DNA of 64,000 nucleotides, taken from Synechococcus sp. CBW1002 (GTDB lineage Bacteria > Cyanobacteriota > Cyanobacteriia > PCC-6307 > Cyanobiaceae). The notes beneath the pieces are model-generated. The model searched no databases. It saw only the letters and a list, made by a program, of their open reading frames with translations, and had not been told where the DNA came from. The DNA lies in NCBI RefSeq assembly GCF_015840915.1, contig NZ_CP060398.1:3038001-3102000 (forward strand). The letters run 5' to 3'. The translations under genes and the position numbers were made by a program. Numbering within the stretch: the first letter of the stretch is position 1; every line of letters starts with the position of its first letter. Shown in pieces: positions 9,821 to 18,240 of the stretch.

Positions 9821-10324
9821 ATGATGGTCGGGTCCTGCGGGCTGGGCCCGACGTCGTTTTTCCCTCTTCGCGCTGTGAAGCTGCCCTCGGCTCCTCCTGA
9901 TCTGCAGGTGCGCGGCACACTCTTCACCACCCATCATGATCGGGTGTCGCCCGCCTGTTCCTGGCGTTTCTGGTATCTGCAGCACAGCAAGAAGGTGTGG
10001 TTCCGGGTGCCGGATCCGGAGCGGGTTCGGCAGAAGCGCCCGGTGTTCACTTACCAGGGCAGTCCGATCCTGCATGTGAGCGAAGTTGGAGCCGCTCGGG
10101 GGCGCCACGTCTACGCCGGTCGACCTCCGGTGGTCTGGGGTGATTCCGTGGGCTATGGCTGGGCCAGGGGTCCGCAGGACACCAACCTCTTTCTGGAACT
10201 CTGGACACGCTGGACCTGGCTGCATCCAGAGGCCTGTGGCCGGCCAGACTGGTTCCGCGTTGATCTGTTCGCTCCACCGGCTGGTCCCGATGCCAATTCA
10301 GGGCATTCAGCTCACCGGGGCTGA
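9821..10324 (+). CDS. putative lipoprotein of unknown function, start uncertain
   Basis: A 167-codon frame from the first ATG. The protein is rich in Trp and Arg (CSWRFWYLQHSKKVWFRV, WTRWTWLHPEACGRPDWFRV) and matches no family I know. In-frame codons upstream of the ATG, starting at CTG 9788, read SRLLPQLAALMMVGSCGLG, a good lipoprotein signal with lipobox MVGSC; the ATG at 9821 falls inside its hydrophobic core. No ATG, GTG or TTG occurs in frame between the TGA at 9749 and 9821. Either a non-standard start is used or the gene has lost its start. It follows the HAD gene closely and probably shares its transcript. Confidence 0.6.
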   Translation: MMVGSCGLGPTSFFPLRAVKLPSAPPDLQVRGTLFTTHHDRVSPACSWRFWYLQHSKKVWFRVPDPERVRQKRPVFTYQGSPILHVSEVGAARGRHVYAGRPPVVWGDSVGYGWARGPQDTNLFLELWTRWTWLHPEACGRPDWFRVDLFAPPAGPDANSGHSAHRG

Positions 10325-10343
10325 GCTCAGGCGTTCTCAGCCC
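10318..10343 (+). terminator. hairpin between convergent genes, candidate terminator
   Basis: An 8-base perfect inverted repeat, GGGCTGAG (10318-10325) and CTCAGCCC (10336-10343), with a 10-base loop. It spans the stop codon of the lipoprotein gene and lies before the end of the convergent ATPase gene. No T tract follows, so intrinsic termination is uncertain. Confidence 0.4.
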
Positions 10344-10367
10344 AGGCGTTCGTCATCGCAGGCAGTC

Positions 10368-10868
10368 TCAGTCCAGGGGGTGCTCCAGCACCAGCACATT
10401 GCCGCCGTCGGGAAGTCCGTCGTAGCGGATGGACCAGCCGAAATCCTGCTGCAGTTTGCGCAGCATGATCAGGCCCCAGTGAGCATCCCGCATCGGCAGG
10501 ATCGGCAGGCCGTCGTCATCGAGGCTGGGAAGATCCTCTGAGCCATCATCAGAGTCGGCCCCCTCCTCCGGTTCGCTCCAGGCCGCTTCCATGTCAAACG
10601 GATCGCCCTGATCGTGGATGCAGAGCCGTAGGGTGCCGCTAGTGCAATCCAGGCGCACCACCACCTCCGGTGGCGGCAGGAGGGTGGCATGGGCGTGACG
10701 CACCGCATTGGTGAAGGCCTCCACCAGGGCTGTCTGTGCCTGGATCCACACCATGGGATCCACCCCGGCGGGCTGTTGTTGCTCGAACCAGTCGAGCAGC
10801 TCAGCAATGACATCGAGGTGGCTGGCGAAGCGACGCTCGCGATCGCCGCCGGGGCCTGGTAGAGCCAT
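10368..10868 (-). CDS. RsbW-like anti-sigma regulatory factor (HATPase_c_2 kinase)
   Basis: A 166-residue GHKL-type ATPase domain of the anti-sigma / serine kinase class. The N-box is clear as ALVEAFTNAVRHAH (about residues 47-60), and the G1 box is CIHDQGDPFDM. An acidic insertion (about 101-118, EEGADSDDGSEDLPSLDDD) lies where the ATP lid is expected. RsbW-like proteins bind a sigma factor and phosphorylate an anti-anti-sigma partner; no partner gene is next to it. The ATG lies only 3 bases after the stop of a truncated sugar-transferase fragment, so it was probably the last gene of an operon that has since suffered a deletion. Confidence 0.8.
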   Translation of the reverse strand: MALPGPGGDRERRFASHLDVIAELLDWFEQQQPAGVDPMVWIQAQTALVEAFTNAVRHAHATLLPPPEVVVRLDCTSGTLRLCIHDQGDPFDMEAAWSEPEEGADSDDGSEDLPSLDDDGLPILPMRDAHWGLIMLRKLQQDFGWSIRYDGLPDGGNVLVLEHPLD

Positions 10869-10871
10869 GGA

Positions 10872-11020
10872 TCAGGCGGCTCCGGAACGCTTGCTGAAGA
10901 TCACCAGGAAGGTGCGCACGATCAGCTTGAGGTCATAGGCCAGGCTCCAGTTCTCCTGATAGCGCAGATCCATCTTGATCACGTCTTCGAAGTCGAGAAC
11001 CTTGGAGCGGCCACCTGGCG
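10872..11020 (-). pseudogene. C-terminal remnant of an exopolysaccharide sugar transferase
   Basis: Only the last 40 or so residues remain: KVLDFEDVIKMDLRYQENWS continuing to IFSKRSGAA. This is the characteristic tail of bacterial polyprenyl-phosphate glycosyl-1-phosphate transferases (WcaJ/PssY type; DLxYxxNWSLxxDLKI). The membrane and catalytic parts are missing. Going upstream, recognisable sequence stops near 11020, where it meets, in another frame, the broken GAF gene. It therefore marks one side of a deletion. Any peptide made from this frame would be non-functional. Confidence 0.7.
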
Positions 11021-11284
11021 GTCCGTCTGCCGCGCCTCCAGCCCGGTGCGCGACAGAAACCACTGGCGATCCTCATCCACCAGCGAGATCACGGCGATCG
11101 GAACGCCGAACAGCTGGCTGGTGAGCTGGGTGATCTGGTCGAAAGCCTGACTGGGTGGCTGGTCGAGGATCTGGTAGCGCCGCAGGGCCCGCAGTCGGCC
11201 GGCTTCATCAGACGGGATCGGAATGCCCCCGTCGGCTCCCGCGTCTGGTGAAGGGTCGGCGGTTGTGGAGCTGCCTTGGTTCAC
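10979..11284 (-). pseudogene. truncated GAF-domain gene
   Basis: A 101-codon frame whose GTG start (11284) overlaps the TGA of the CPBP protease gene as GTGA, so it would be translated by coupling. After a Ser/Asp-rich lead, residues about 30-90 are the start of a GAF domain of the family often fused to GGDEF or histidine kinase domains: RLRALRRYQILDQPPSQAFD, then LFGVPIAVISLVDEDRQWF. The domain breaks off after GLEARQTDRQ, where relatives continue with an AFCAHAI-like motif. The last ten codons read into sugar-transferase DNA in the wrong frame. This is the other side of the deletion scar. Confidence 0.7.
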
Positions 11285-13809
11285 CGTGATCGCACTGGGG
11301 CAGGGGCTGCTTCCGCGGCCTCGACTGGCCTGGTGTCGAATCTTAGGCGGCCTTCCAGGGGGCCCAGCCACAGGCTCACGGCCAGCCAATGGATCAGCAC
11401 CGGTGGCCACAGGGATCCGGTGGCGGCGTAGGCCACCAGGCAGACCACGGCCAGCCCCAGGCATTGGCTCAGGAAACGGCCGTCGCTGAAGACCCTGCGC
11501 GCCGCTGGGTACCAAAGAGCCGCCGCCAGGGGGTGATACAGCACGAACAGGCCGGTGGAGAGGGCTCCCCAGGCCAGGCCTGTGGCGAGAGACGCGCCGG
11601 AATCGGGCTGGGGCAGCAGGGCCACCCGGAACAGCAGTTCCTCGCCGATCGCCGGCATCGGCAGCAGGGCCAGGCTGGAGACCAGCCCCGGCAGTGGCTT
11701 CGGCCAGCGCCAGTGGCGGGGCAGGAAGCCGTTACGCCGTCCGCAGGCCAGCGCCACTGCGCAGTAGCCCACCAGCAGGACCGCCGTGAGCGTCACTCCG
11801 GTGGGCGTCAGGGGGGTGAGCAGGGCCGAGGCGATGCGGCTCAGCAGGGTCGCCAGGGGGGGGATCCGGCCCAGCAGCAGGGTCGGGGCCAGGGGTTCGA
11901 GGCTGGGATCGCCGCCGGCCACCTGGTTGGTGCGCAGCAGCAGCAGCGGTGAGCCATGGCGCAGAAACACGCTGGCCATGGCGTCGTGGGCACCGCGCGG
12001 CAGCAGCGACCGCCAGCTCAGCAGGATGTCCGTCACCGATTGGCCGCGCCGGAACGATGTGGCCTCGGCACCCGTGAGGCCGGCACGACTGATCGCGACC
12101 TCGACCCGTTCAGCATTGCCCTGCCAGTCGGAGCGGGCCATCCCCAGGGGGGTGAGCAACCGATCCAGGTCATCGGCCAGCTCCTGCTGCTGGCGGAACA
12201 CCCGGCTGCTGGGGTCGTCGGGATGGGCCTTCAGCCAGGCGAGCAGGGCCGGATCCGCCTGCACCTGGGTGCGCAGTCGGCGCAGGGCGGCATAGAGCGC
12301 CTGGCTGGAGTCCTGCACGCAGGAGGTGGCCGGAGTGACGCTCGAGAGACCGGTGCCGTCGCCGCTGCGGTAGCGGGCCATCAGCACTTCCGCCTGAAGC
12401 CCCAGTTCATCCAGCAGGGACAGCCGGGTGCCGCCGATGCGCAGCTCACTGAAGGTGTCCTCGGGAATCAGCACATCCGAGACAGGGCGGCTACCCAGCC
12501 AGCCCCGCTGCAGATTGCCCATGTAGGCCGACCAGTCCTGGGTGCCGGCGACGATGCCGTTGGGGTTGTTGGCGTAGATCTGGTGGTAGCGGATCGCCAG
12601 GCGCGGCTGGCCCGTGAAGGGGTCTTCCACCACGCTGGCCTCACCGAGGGCGAAGTGGCCCGTGATCGTGGTGCTGCCCCGCGCCTCTCCGCCGGGGCCA
12701 CCGATGCCGCCGAACAGGTGGAGCACCAGGGCGCGGCGGCCGAGCGTCCAGGCAGGGCCAATCGTTTCAGCGGTCCCCGTGGCTGTTGCCCCGCCCGTGG
12801 TCGCCGCTACGCCCATGGCATCAGAAGAGCCCTGCAGCAGGATCCGCCCGAGGCTGCCGCGCCGCTCCGGAGTGTGGAGCCAGTTCCCCTCGCGCAGATA
12901 CCGAAGCCCCGCATTCAGGCCCGGCACCTGTTGATCGGCGCCGGGGCGGATCAGCTGGCGGGGCTCCAGGGCCTGCACGGTGAACAGCCCGTTGGCGTCC
13001 TGGGCTCCGTAGAGGTACCAGCCATCCGAACCGGCCGGGCTGCCTGCCAGCCCCCTGGGGGTCGACAGCCAACGGCCGTTGCGATCCCGGGGCTGCTGGG
13101 GCAGGCGCACGGTCTGCTCGGGGCCATCAAATCTGCCGCTACGGCGGTTGAAATGCCGCACGAGCAGGCTCTCGCCGTTGGGTCCGCTCTGCTTCACGAT
13201 CCGCACCAGCGCCACCCAGCGACCGGTGATCTGCAGCGGTGGCCGCCCGATGGTCAGGGTTGGCGGTGTTCCGGCCACAACCTCCACCTGCTCCAGGCGC
13301 ACCTGCAGATCGTCGTTGGGCCGTGACCCCGCCAGGCTCTGCAGCGGACCGACCCGGCGGCGTCCATCCAGGCGGCGCGGCACCACATTGCCGGCGACCT
13401 CGGCCCGATCGGCAGCCGCGCCGAGGTGGATGTCGGTGCGGACGGCCTCCACCAGTGCCCGCAGTCGGGGGGTGTCCCGCCAGGTCAGTCGCAGGGTCTG
13501 GCCCTGCAGCCGGCGGAAGCTGGCGGGGGTCTGTTCCAGCTGGATCCAGACCCAGTCGTCGTCGGCCCCGCCGCTGGCGGTCTCGACGCCGGCGGTGCCA
13601 GGGCGGGCCTCCGGCAGGATCAGCCGACCGATCCAGTCGCCATTGGATCGAAACAGCTCCGGATCCAGCCGTTGATCCACCGGGTAGAAGGCCGGCCGGT
13701 TGAATGCCGCCTGCTGGGCCAGGTCGTAGCTGGACACTCCGTCCGGCGGGGATGACCCGCCCTGGGGAGGCGCGTCGCCGGCCCAGCTCGCCAGGCCGAT
13801 GCTGAGCAT
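11281..13809 (-). CDS. CPBP intramembrane metalloprotease with a large extracytoplasmic N-terminal region
   Basis: An 842-residue protein from the first ATG. The C-terminal 220 residues form a CPBP (Abi/CAAX-like) membrane protease: motif 1 GEELLFR (E723, E724, R728), motif 2 FVLYH (H759), and motif 3 starting at H807 (LIHWLAVSLWL), where the usual Asn three residues on is not seen. About 600 residues before it look soluble and exported, with beta-rich stretches such as DDWVWIQLEQTPASFRRLQG. I do not recognise that part. The signal peptide seems to begin upstream: codons from 13842 read IHRILGLLLAG just before the ATG, with no ATG/GTG/TTG available. The GAF remnant is translationally coupled downstream. 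Confidence 0.8.
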   Translation of the reverse strand: MLSIGLASWAGDAPPQGGSSPPDGVSSYDLAQQAAFNRPAFYPVDQRLDPELFRSNGDWIGRLILPEARPGTAGVETASGGADDDWVWIQLEQTPASFRRLQGQTLRLTWRDTPRLRALVEAVRTDIHLGAAADRAEVAGNVVPRRLDGRRRVGPLQSLAGSRPNDDLQVRLEQVEVVAGTPPTLTIGRPPLQITGRWVALVRIVKQSGPNGESLLVRHFNRRSGRFDGPEQTVRLPQQPRDRNGRWLSTPRGLAGSPAGSDGWYLYGAQDANGLFTVQALEPRQLIRPGADQQVPGLNAGLRYLREGNWLHTPERRGSLGRILLQGSSDAMGVAATTGGATATGTAETIGPAWTLGRRALVLHLFGGIGGPGGEARGSTTITGHFALGEASVVEDPFTGQPRLAIRYHQIYANNPNGIVAGTQDWSAYMGNLQRGWLGSRPVSDVLIPEDTFSELRIGGTRLSLLDELGLQAEVLMARYRSGDGTGLSSVTPATSCVQDSSQALYAALRRLRTQVQADPALLAWLKAHPDDPSSRVFRQQQELADDLDRLLTPLGMARSDWQGNAERVEVAISRAGLTGAEATSFRRGQSVTDILLSWRSLLPRGAHDAMASVFLRHGSPLLLLRTNQVAGGDPSLEPLAPTLLLGRIPPLATLLSRIASALLTPLTPTGVTLTAVLLVGYCAVALACGRRNGFLPRHWRWPKPLPGLVSSLALLPMPAIGEELLFRVALLPQPDSGASLATGLAWGALSTGLFVLYHPLAAALWYPAARRVFSDGRFLSQCLGLAVVCLVAYAATGSLWPPVLIHWLAVSLWLGPLEGRLRFDTRPVEAAEAAPAPVRSR

Positions 13810-13928
13810 TCCGGCCAGAAGCAGGCCAAGGATCCGATGGATCGTGGCCCGGCAGGGGCTGAGCCAGCGACCCTGACGGGCCCGAGCAGACGATCGAGCT
13901 CTCGTGAGCCTTGAGGGTGGATCTGGCG

Positions 13929-14846
13929 TCAGGAGGGGTCTTCGAGGCGTTGGCCTTCGGCTGAGAAGCGATACCAGAGCACATCGTTGATGCGGCCCAA
14001 TGGCTCGGCGGTCTGGCCGGCGCGCTCCACCATCAGCAGATCCGGCCGGCCGGCCAGCACCTCCAGGCCCTCGCCCAGGGAGAACCGGCTCGAGCCCTTG
14101 AACAGCCCGCGGTACAGGCTGTTGCCTTTGTCGTCTTTCACTTCAAGCCAGGTGGGTTCGCGGCTGCTCAGCTGCAGGCTGGTGCTGCTGGCTTTGGCTT
14201 GATCCGCTGGCTGGGAGCCGCTGCCTGCGGCCGGTATCGCATCGCCACCCTTGAAGCCACCGCTGCCCCAGCGCTGCCAGGCCAGGCCAGCCCCCAGCAG
14301 GGCCAGCAGCAGCACCGCCAGGGGAAAAAGCCGCCCGACCCATGGAGAGCCGGCAACTGGCGTGGGACCCACCAGCTTTGTGGAGGTCAACCCCGGGACC
14401 GCGGCTGAGGTGGAGCTTTGCGTGGCAGGCCGGGCCTGGACCGGCGGCGCTGCGCTTGAGGAGGGGGTGAGCGGGCGCTGGGGCTCGACGGTGGCGGACC
14501 TGATGGATCCAGCCGGGTGGTGAGCCCCGGGCCGGATGTCGAGCAGGGGCTCAATCACGCCGTTGGCATCAAGTCCGAGGCGCTTGGCGATGCGCCGCGC
14601 CTGGGCGATCACATACACCATCTCTGGAAGATGGGCGCGGTCGCCTGCCTCCAGGGCCTCCACCTGTTCGGCCCGCATATAAAGCTCTTCGGCCAGCGCC
14701 GATGTGGTCAGTCCCCGTGCTTCCCGCCCCTGCTTTAACTGGTGGCCCATCGACCGCAGGATCAGCTCCGGATCGGGTGGGGCGTCGGGGCCGTCCGGGG
14801 AGACGGCGGAAGCAGTGGCGTCAGAGTCGAGCGGGTTCTGGGTCAC
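13929..14846 (-). CDS. RodZ-like helix-turn-helix membrane protein
   Basis: A 305-residue protein with the RodZ layout. Residues about 33-100 are a cytoplasmic HTH_25 domain (GHQLKQGREARGLTTSALAE, then RAEQVEALEAGD). A Pro/Ser/Ala-rich linker (about 110-165) follows, then one membrane helix (LFPLAVLLLALLGAGLAWQRW, about 172-192), and a periplasmic DUF4115-like beta domain (EPTWLEVKDDKGNSLYRGLF). RodZ tethers MreB and helps set cell shape. Many picocyanobacteria lack canonical MreB, so the partner here is open. It lies two bases after the stop of the upstream small secreted protein gene and is likely cotranscribed with it. Confidence 0.75.
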   Translation of the reverse strand: MTQNPLDSDATASAVSPDGPDAPPDPELILRSMGHQLKQGREARGLTTSALAEELYMRAEQVEALEAGDRAHLPEMVYVIAQARRIAKRLGLDANGVIEPLLDIRPGAHHPAGSIRSATVEPQRPLTPSSSAAPPVQARPATQSSTSAAVPGLTSTKLVGPTPVAGSPWVGRLFPLAVLLLALLGAGLAWQRWGSGGFKGGDAIPAAGSGSQPADQAKASSTSLQLSSREPTWLEVKDDKGNSLYRGLFKGSSRFSLGEGLEVLAGRPDLLMVERAGQTAEPLGRINDVLWYRFSAEGQRLEDPS

Positions 14847-14848
14847 GG

Positions 14849-15229
14849 TTAACGGGGAGTGCCGTTGTAGTCCACCTGGCGAATGTCACGGCCGTCAGGC
14901 GAGATTAGAATCGTCGTCTGAATGGTGGCGGGCTTGTTCATGGTTTGCCAGCCGGGCACGCCCCCCAGAAATTCGAACAGATAACCCTGATCCGTGCGTT
15001 GGATCATGCAGTCGCCGCCGCCGCGCTGGTGCATGCATGCAGCTGTGGTGTAGCGGCTCAGCCCGCCGTTGATGCGTTCCGCCTCCATCCGGGCCAGGTT
15101 GGCGGCTCGCACCTGGCTGGCGTCCATCTGCTGGGCGACCCCAGGGGATGCGCAGACCATCACCAGGGCGGCGGCTGCGGTGGTGGCAGCCAGCGGAAGG
15201 CTCCGGAGCGAGAACGACGGCAGGCCCAT
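14849..15229 (-). CDS. small secreted protein of unknown function
   Basis: A 126-residue protein with a clear signal peptide (LRSLPLAATTAAAALVMVCASPGVAQ, cleaved near residue 33). The mature part has two cysteines (in TTAACMHQ and GGGDCMIQ) that could form a disulphide, and a C-terminal segment GVPGWQTMNKPATIQTTILI. The family is not recognised; it resembles small picocyanobacterial exported proteins. ATG 15229 is chosen because it starts the signal peptide. It lies between sds and the RodZ-like gene, all on the minus strand. Confidence 0.7.
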   Translation of the reverse strand: MGLPSFSLRSLPLAATTAAAALVMVCASPGVAQQMDASQVRAANLARMEAERINGGLSRYTTAACMHQRGGGDCMIQRTDQGYLFEFLGGVPGWQTMNKPATIQTTILISPDGRDIRQVDYNGTPR

Positions 15230-15306
15230 GAGGTGGAGTGCAGCTGCCTGCGTTCTAGGTCCGTGATTCTGCGGCGTCAGCCAACCCAGGATGCACCGGC
15301 CCGGTC

Positions 15307-16278
15307 TCAGTACAGACGGCTCAGCACAAACTCCGGCAGGGCCAGCAGGGCGGTGCTGGCTTCGGAGGCCGGCAGCCACTGCAGGGCTTCATGGGCTTCG
15401 CGGCTGAACTGTTCGGCCAGGGCACGGGAACGGGGAATGGCCTCGCAGCCCCGCACCAGAGCCAGGGCCTGGTCAAGATCGCCCGCTTCACAGAATTCCC
15501 GCTCGATCAGCCCAGCCAGAGCTGGCTTCTCCTCCAGGGCGTAGAGCACCGGAGCCGTGAGGTAGCCGGCGGCCAGGTCGCTGGCGGCGGGCTTGCCGAG
15601 CTGCTGGTCGCTGCCGGTGAAATCGAGGATGTCGTCCACCACCTGGAAGGCCAGGCCCAGCTGACGACCGAAGCGATAGAGATCTTCCAGGCGTGGTTGC
15701 GGCAGTTCCGCCAGCACGCCGGCAGAGCGGGCGCTGTTGGCGATCAGGGAAGCGGTCTTGCAGTAGCTCTTTTCGAGGTAGGTCTCGAAGCTCTGGCCGG
15801 TGTCGTAGCGGAACAGGCCCTGGCGTACTTCCCCGTCCGCCAGGTCCATGATCACCCGGCTGAGCAGTTTCACCACCTCGAGGTCGTCGAGGTTGGCCAG
15901 ATGCCAGCTGGCCTGGGCGAAGAGGAAATCCCCTGCCAGCACCGCCACCCGATAGTTGAAGCGGCTGTGCACGGTGGCCACACCACGGCGGGTGGAGGCT
16001 TCATCCACCACGTCGTCATGCACCAGGGAGGCGGTGTGGATCATCTCGGTGATCTCGGCCAGACGCCGATGGCGGGAACCGAGGGTCCCATCAGGATCGA
16101 TGGCCCGCGAGAGCAGCAACACGATGCCAGGCCTCAGGCGCTTGCCGCCGGCGGCGAACAGGTGCTCAGCAGCTGCCTGAAGGATCGGATGACCGGCTCC
16201 GATCAGGCTGCGCAGATCGGCAAGCAAGGCGTCGAGATCGGCCTCGACCGGCTGAAGAAGTTCTGCAACCGTGGCCAC
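15307..16278 (-). CDS. sds: solanesyl diphosphate synthase (long-chain trans-prenyltransferase)
   Basis: A 323-residue E-isoprenyl diphosphate synthase. Both aspartate-rich motifs are present, LVHDDVVDEAS (FARM) and QVVDDILDFTG (SARM), along with GGKRLRPGIVLLL near the N-terminus. In cyanobacteria this enzyme makes the C45 solanesyl tail of plastoquinone-9 (reaction: repeated addition of IPP to an allylic diphosphate). The start is GTG at 16278, giving VATVAELLQPVEADL, the normal N-terminus, with GGAGGT four bases upstream. It follows murI by 32 bases and probably sits in the nit-amiC-murI-sds operon. A ubiD homologue of the same pathway is 4 kb away. Confidence 0.92.
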   Translation of the reverse strand: MATVAELLQPVEADLDALLADLRSLIGAGHPILQAAAEHLFAAGGKRLRPGIVLLLSRAIDPDGTLGSRHRRLAEITEMIHTASLVHDDVVDEASTRRGVATVHSRFNYRVAVLAGDFLFAQASWHLANLDDLEVVKLLSRVIMDLADGEVRQGLFRYDTGQSFETYLEKSYCKTASLIANSARSAGVLAELPQPRLEDLYRFGRQLGLAFQVVDDILDFTGSDQQLGKPAASDLAAGYLTAPVLYALEEKPALAGLIEREFCEAGDLDQALALVRGCEAIPRSRALAEQFSREAHEALQWLPASEASTALLALPEFVLSRLY

Positions 16279-16310
16279 GACACCTCCCTGGTGAGCCGAT
16301 CCTAGAAGGA

Positions 16311-17126
16311 TCAGGAGGGCGTCCGGAGCTCCACGGTCTCCACCCGTGGCCGCCGCTCCAGCCAACGGGTCGCGGCCTTGGCGAAGCCACTGGCCGAGCC
16401 GGTGACGCAGTAGCGGTAGAGCAGCCTCGGCGGGTCGATCGGATCGTCCTCCAGGTCCACTTCCGGCGAATCGCCCAGGTTGCCGAGCAGGGGCCCGAGA
16501 CGCCGGGCGGCAGCCTGGGCCGGATCGACCAGGCGAACCCCTTGAGGCAGCAGCCGGCGCAGCAAGGGGCGCAGCAGGGGGTAGTGGGTGCAGCCCAGCA
16601 CGATCGTGTCCACCTCGCCGGCGATCATCGGCTGGAGGTACCCCCGAGCCGCCTCTTCCAGGGCCGGATCCTCCAGATTGCCCGCTTCGATCAGGGGCAC
16701 GAAGGCCGGGCAGCCCACCTCGATCACCCGGGCCGTCGGACGGCAGGCATGGATCGCTCGGCCATAGGCCGCGCTGGCCGCCGTGGCTGGGGTGGCGAGT
16801 ACCCCGATCCGGTCGCTGCAGAGTTCGCTGGCGACACTGTCGATCAGGCCCACCACTGGCACACCTGCTTCGGCCACGGCCACATCCAGGGCCAGGGCAT
16901 TGGAGGTGTTGCAGGCCATCACCAGCACACCCACCCCCTGCAGCCGCAGCCAGTGCACCACCTCAGCGGCGATGGCGCGGATGTCGTCAGGGGTGCGCTC
17001 GCCATAGGGAACCCGGGCGGTATCCCCGAGGTAGAGGCAGGGGGAATGGGGGTAGAGCGCCTGGATCTGGCGCAGCACGGTCAGACCACCGAGACCACTG
17101 TCGAACAGGCCGATGAGAAGGCTCAA
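16311..17126 (-). CDS. murI: glutamate racemase
   Basis: A 271-residue cytoplasmic racemase making D-glutamate for peptidoglycan. The N-terminal LIGLFDSGLGGLTVLRQI is diagnostic. The two catalytic cysteines are visible in VMACNTSNAL and VLGCTHYPLL. Its ATG (17126) overlaps the stop of the upstream amidase gene in a 4-base ATGA, so the two are translationally coupled. This ties cell-wall precursor supply to a wall hydrolase. Confidence 0.95.
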   Translation of the reverse strand: MSLLIGLFDSGLGGLTVLRQIQALYPHSPCLYLGDTARVPYGERTPDDIRAIAAEVVHWLRLQGVGVLVMACNTSNALALDVAVAEAGVPVVGLIDSVASELCSDRIGVLATPATAASAAYGRAIHACRPTARVIEVGCPAFVPLIEAGNLEDPALEEAARGYLQPMIAGEVDTIVLGCTHYPLLRPLLRRLLPQGVRLVDPAQAAARRLGPLLGNLGDSPEVDLEDDPIDPPRLLYRYCVTGSASGFAKAATRWLERRPRVETVELRTPS

Positions 17127-18235
17127 GAGCGTTGCAGGTACTCGAGGATTCCGGTCGCCAGGGCCAGGGCCATGCGGCGGCGGAAGTTCGGATCGGCCAG
17201 GCGGGGGGCGTCGATCCTGCCGGTCACGAATCCCATCTCCACCAGGGAGGCCGGCATCACGGTGCGGCGGATCACGTAGAAGCGCCCGGTGCGGACACCC
17301 CGATCCGGAGTGCCGGGAGAGATCGCCAGCATCTGCCGCTGCAGAGACGCGGCCAGCTGTCTGGAATTGCTGCCCTGGAAATAGAACGTCTCGATTCCGT
17401 TCACGTCCGGCCGCGCCATGCTCAGAGCGTTCGCATGGATGCTCACGAACACATCGGCGCGGTTGCTGTTGGCCAGGGACACCCGCGGGGGCAGGTCGAC
17501 GTCCACCTCGGAAGTGCGGGTCATCAGAACCTGCACGCCTCTGGCCTGGAGCAGCTGGGCCACCTGCAGCCCCACATCAAGCACCACGTTGGTTTCACGC
17601 AATCCACCGATCCCGACCGCACCTGGATCGGGGCCGCCATGGCCTGGATCGATCACGACCTTGAAGCGGCCTCTCGGCACCACTGGCAGGCCATCGGCTG
17701 ACAGTGGTGTGGTGGCCGAACTGAAATTGCCGCCACCTCTGGTCCATCCGGCGCTGGCCACCGTGGCAGCGTTGATATCGCCCTCGCCCATGGCGACTGC
17801 CGAGCGCCTCGGAAGCCCCGGCAGATCCATGCGCCAGCGGTCGCGGGAGGTGCCGACCAGTCTCAGCTGGCGGGGGTCGAGACGGGTGCCTGGCTGAAAC
17901 TCGACCACGAGTCGCGTGGTTCCGGGATCGGGCTTTCCGATCCGTACTTCTCGAATCGCTCCGCCACCGCTGATCGAGCGGCTGCGCTGGGGGGCGCCGG
18001 GCAGATCCACCCAGATCCGGGGGCCGCGCCCCCCGGATCCCTCCTCGAAGAAGGCCTGGATCTGAACGCCCGGGGTCGTGCGCAGCTCAAGAATGCCCTC
18101 GCGGGTGATGCGCCAGGCGCCAAGGGTGCTGGCAGCCCACGCGGGAAGCGCGGCGAACGCCAGCAGCAGTGGGGCAAGGAACAGCGGCAGGCGCTTGAGC
18201 GTCATCCGAAACAGGGGCATGCGAAAGAACGGCAT
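17123..18235 (-). CDS. amiC: N-acetylmuramoyl-L-alanine amidase (AmiC type)
   Basis: A 370-residue periplasmic zinc amidase that cuts the bond between MurNAc and the stem peptide. It has a signal peptide (LPLFLAPLLLAFAALPAWA), an AMIN-like domain (about residues 35-150) for wall targeting, a linker, and an Amidase_3 domain (about 190-370). Zinc ligands and catalytic residues are visible: His in IDPGHGGPDPGA, Glu in LRETNVVLDV, His in VSIHANA and Glu in LVEMGF. AmiC-type enzymes in cyanobacteria act in cell separation. The start codon may be any of three closely spaced ATGs. It begins 5 bases after the nitrilase gene. Confidence 0.92.
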   Translation of the reverse strand: MPFFRMPLFRMTLKRLPLFLAPLLLAFAALPAWAASTLGAWRITREGILELRTTPGVQIQAFFEEGSGGRGPRIWVDLPGAPQRSRSISGGGAIREVRIGKPDPGTTRLVVEFQPGTRLDPRQLRLVGTSRDRWRMDLPGLPRRSAVAMGEGDINAATVASAGWTRGGGNFSSATTPLSADGLPVVPRGRFKVVIDPGHGGPDPGAVGIGGLRETNVVLDVGLQVAQLLQARGVQVLMTRTSEVDVDLPPRVSLANSNRADVFVSIHANALSMARPDVNGIETFYFQGSNSRQLAASLQRQMLAISPGTPDRGVRTGRFYVIRRTVMPASLVEMGFVTGRIDAPRLADPNFRRRMALALATGILEYLQRS

Positions 18236-18240
18236 ACCGG

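Noticed and set aside
11956-13326. 456-codon plus-strand frame opposite the CPBP protease gene
   Set aside because: It has Gly/Gln/His-rich antisense composition with no motif, whereas the minus strand holds a protease with clear catalytic motifs.
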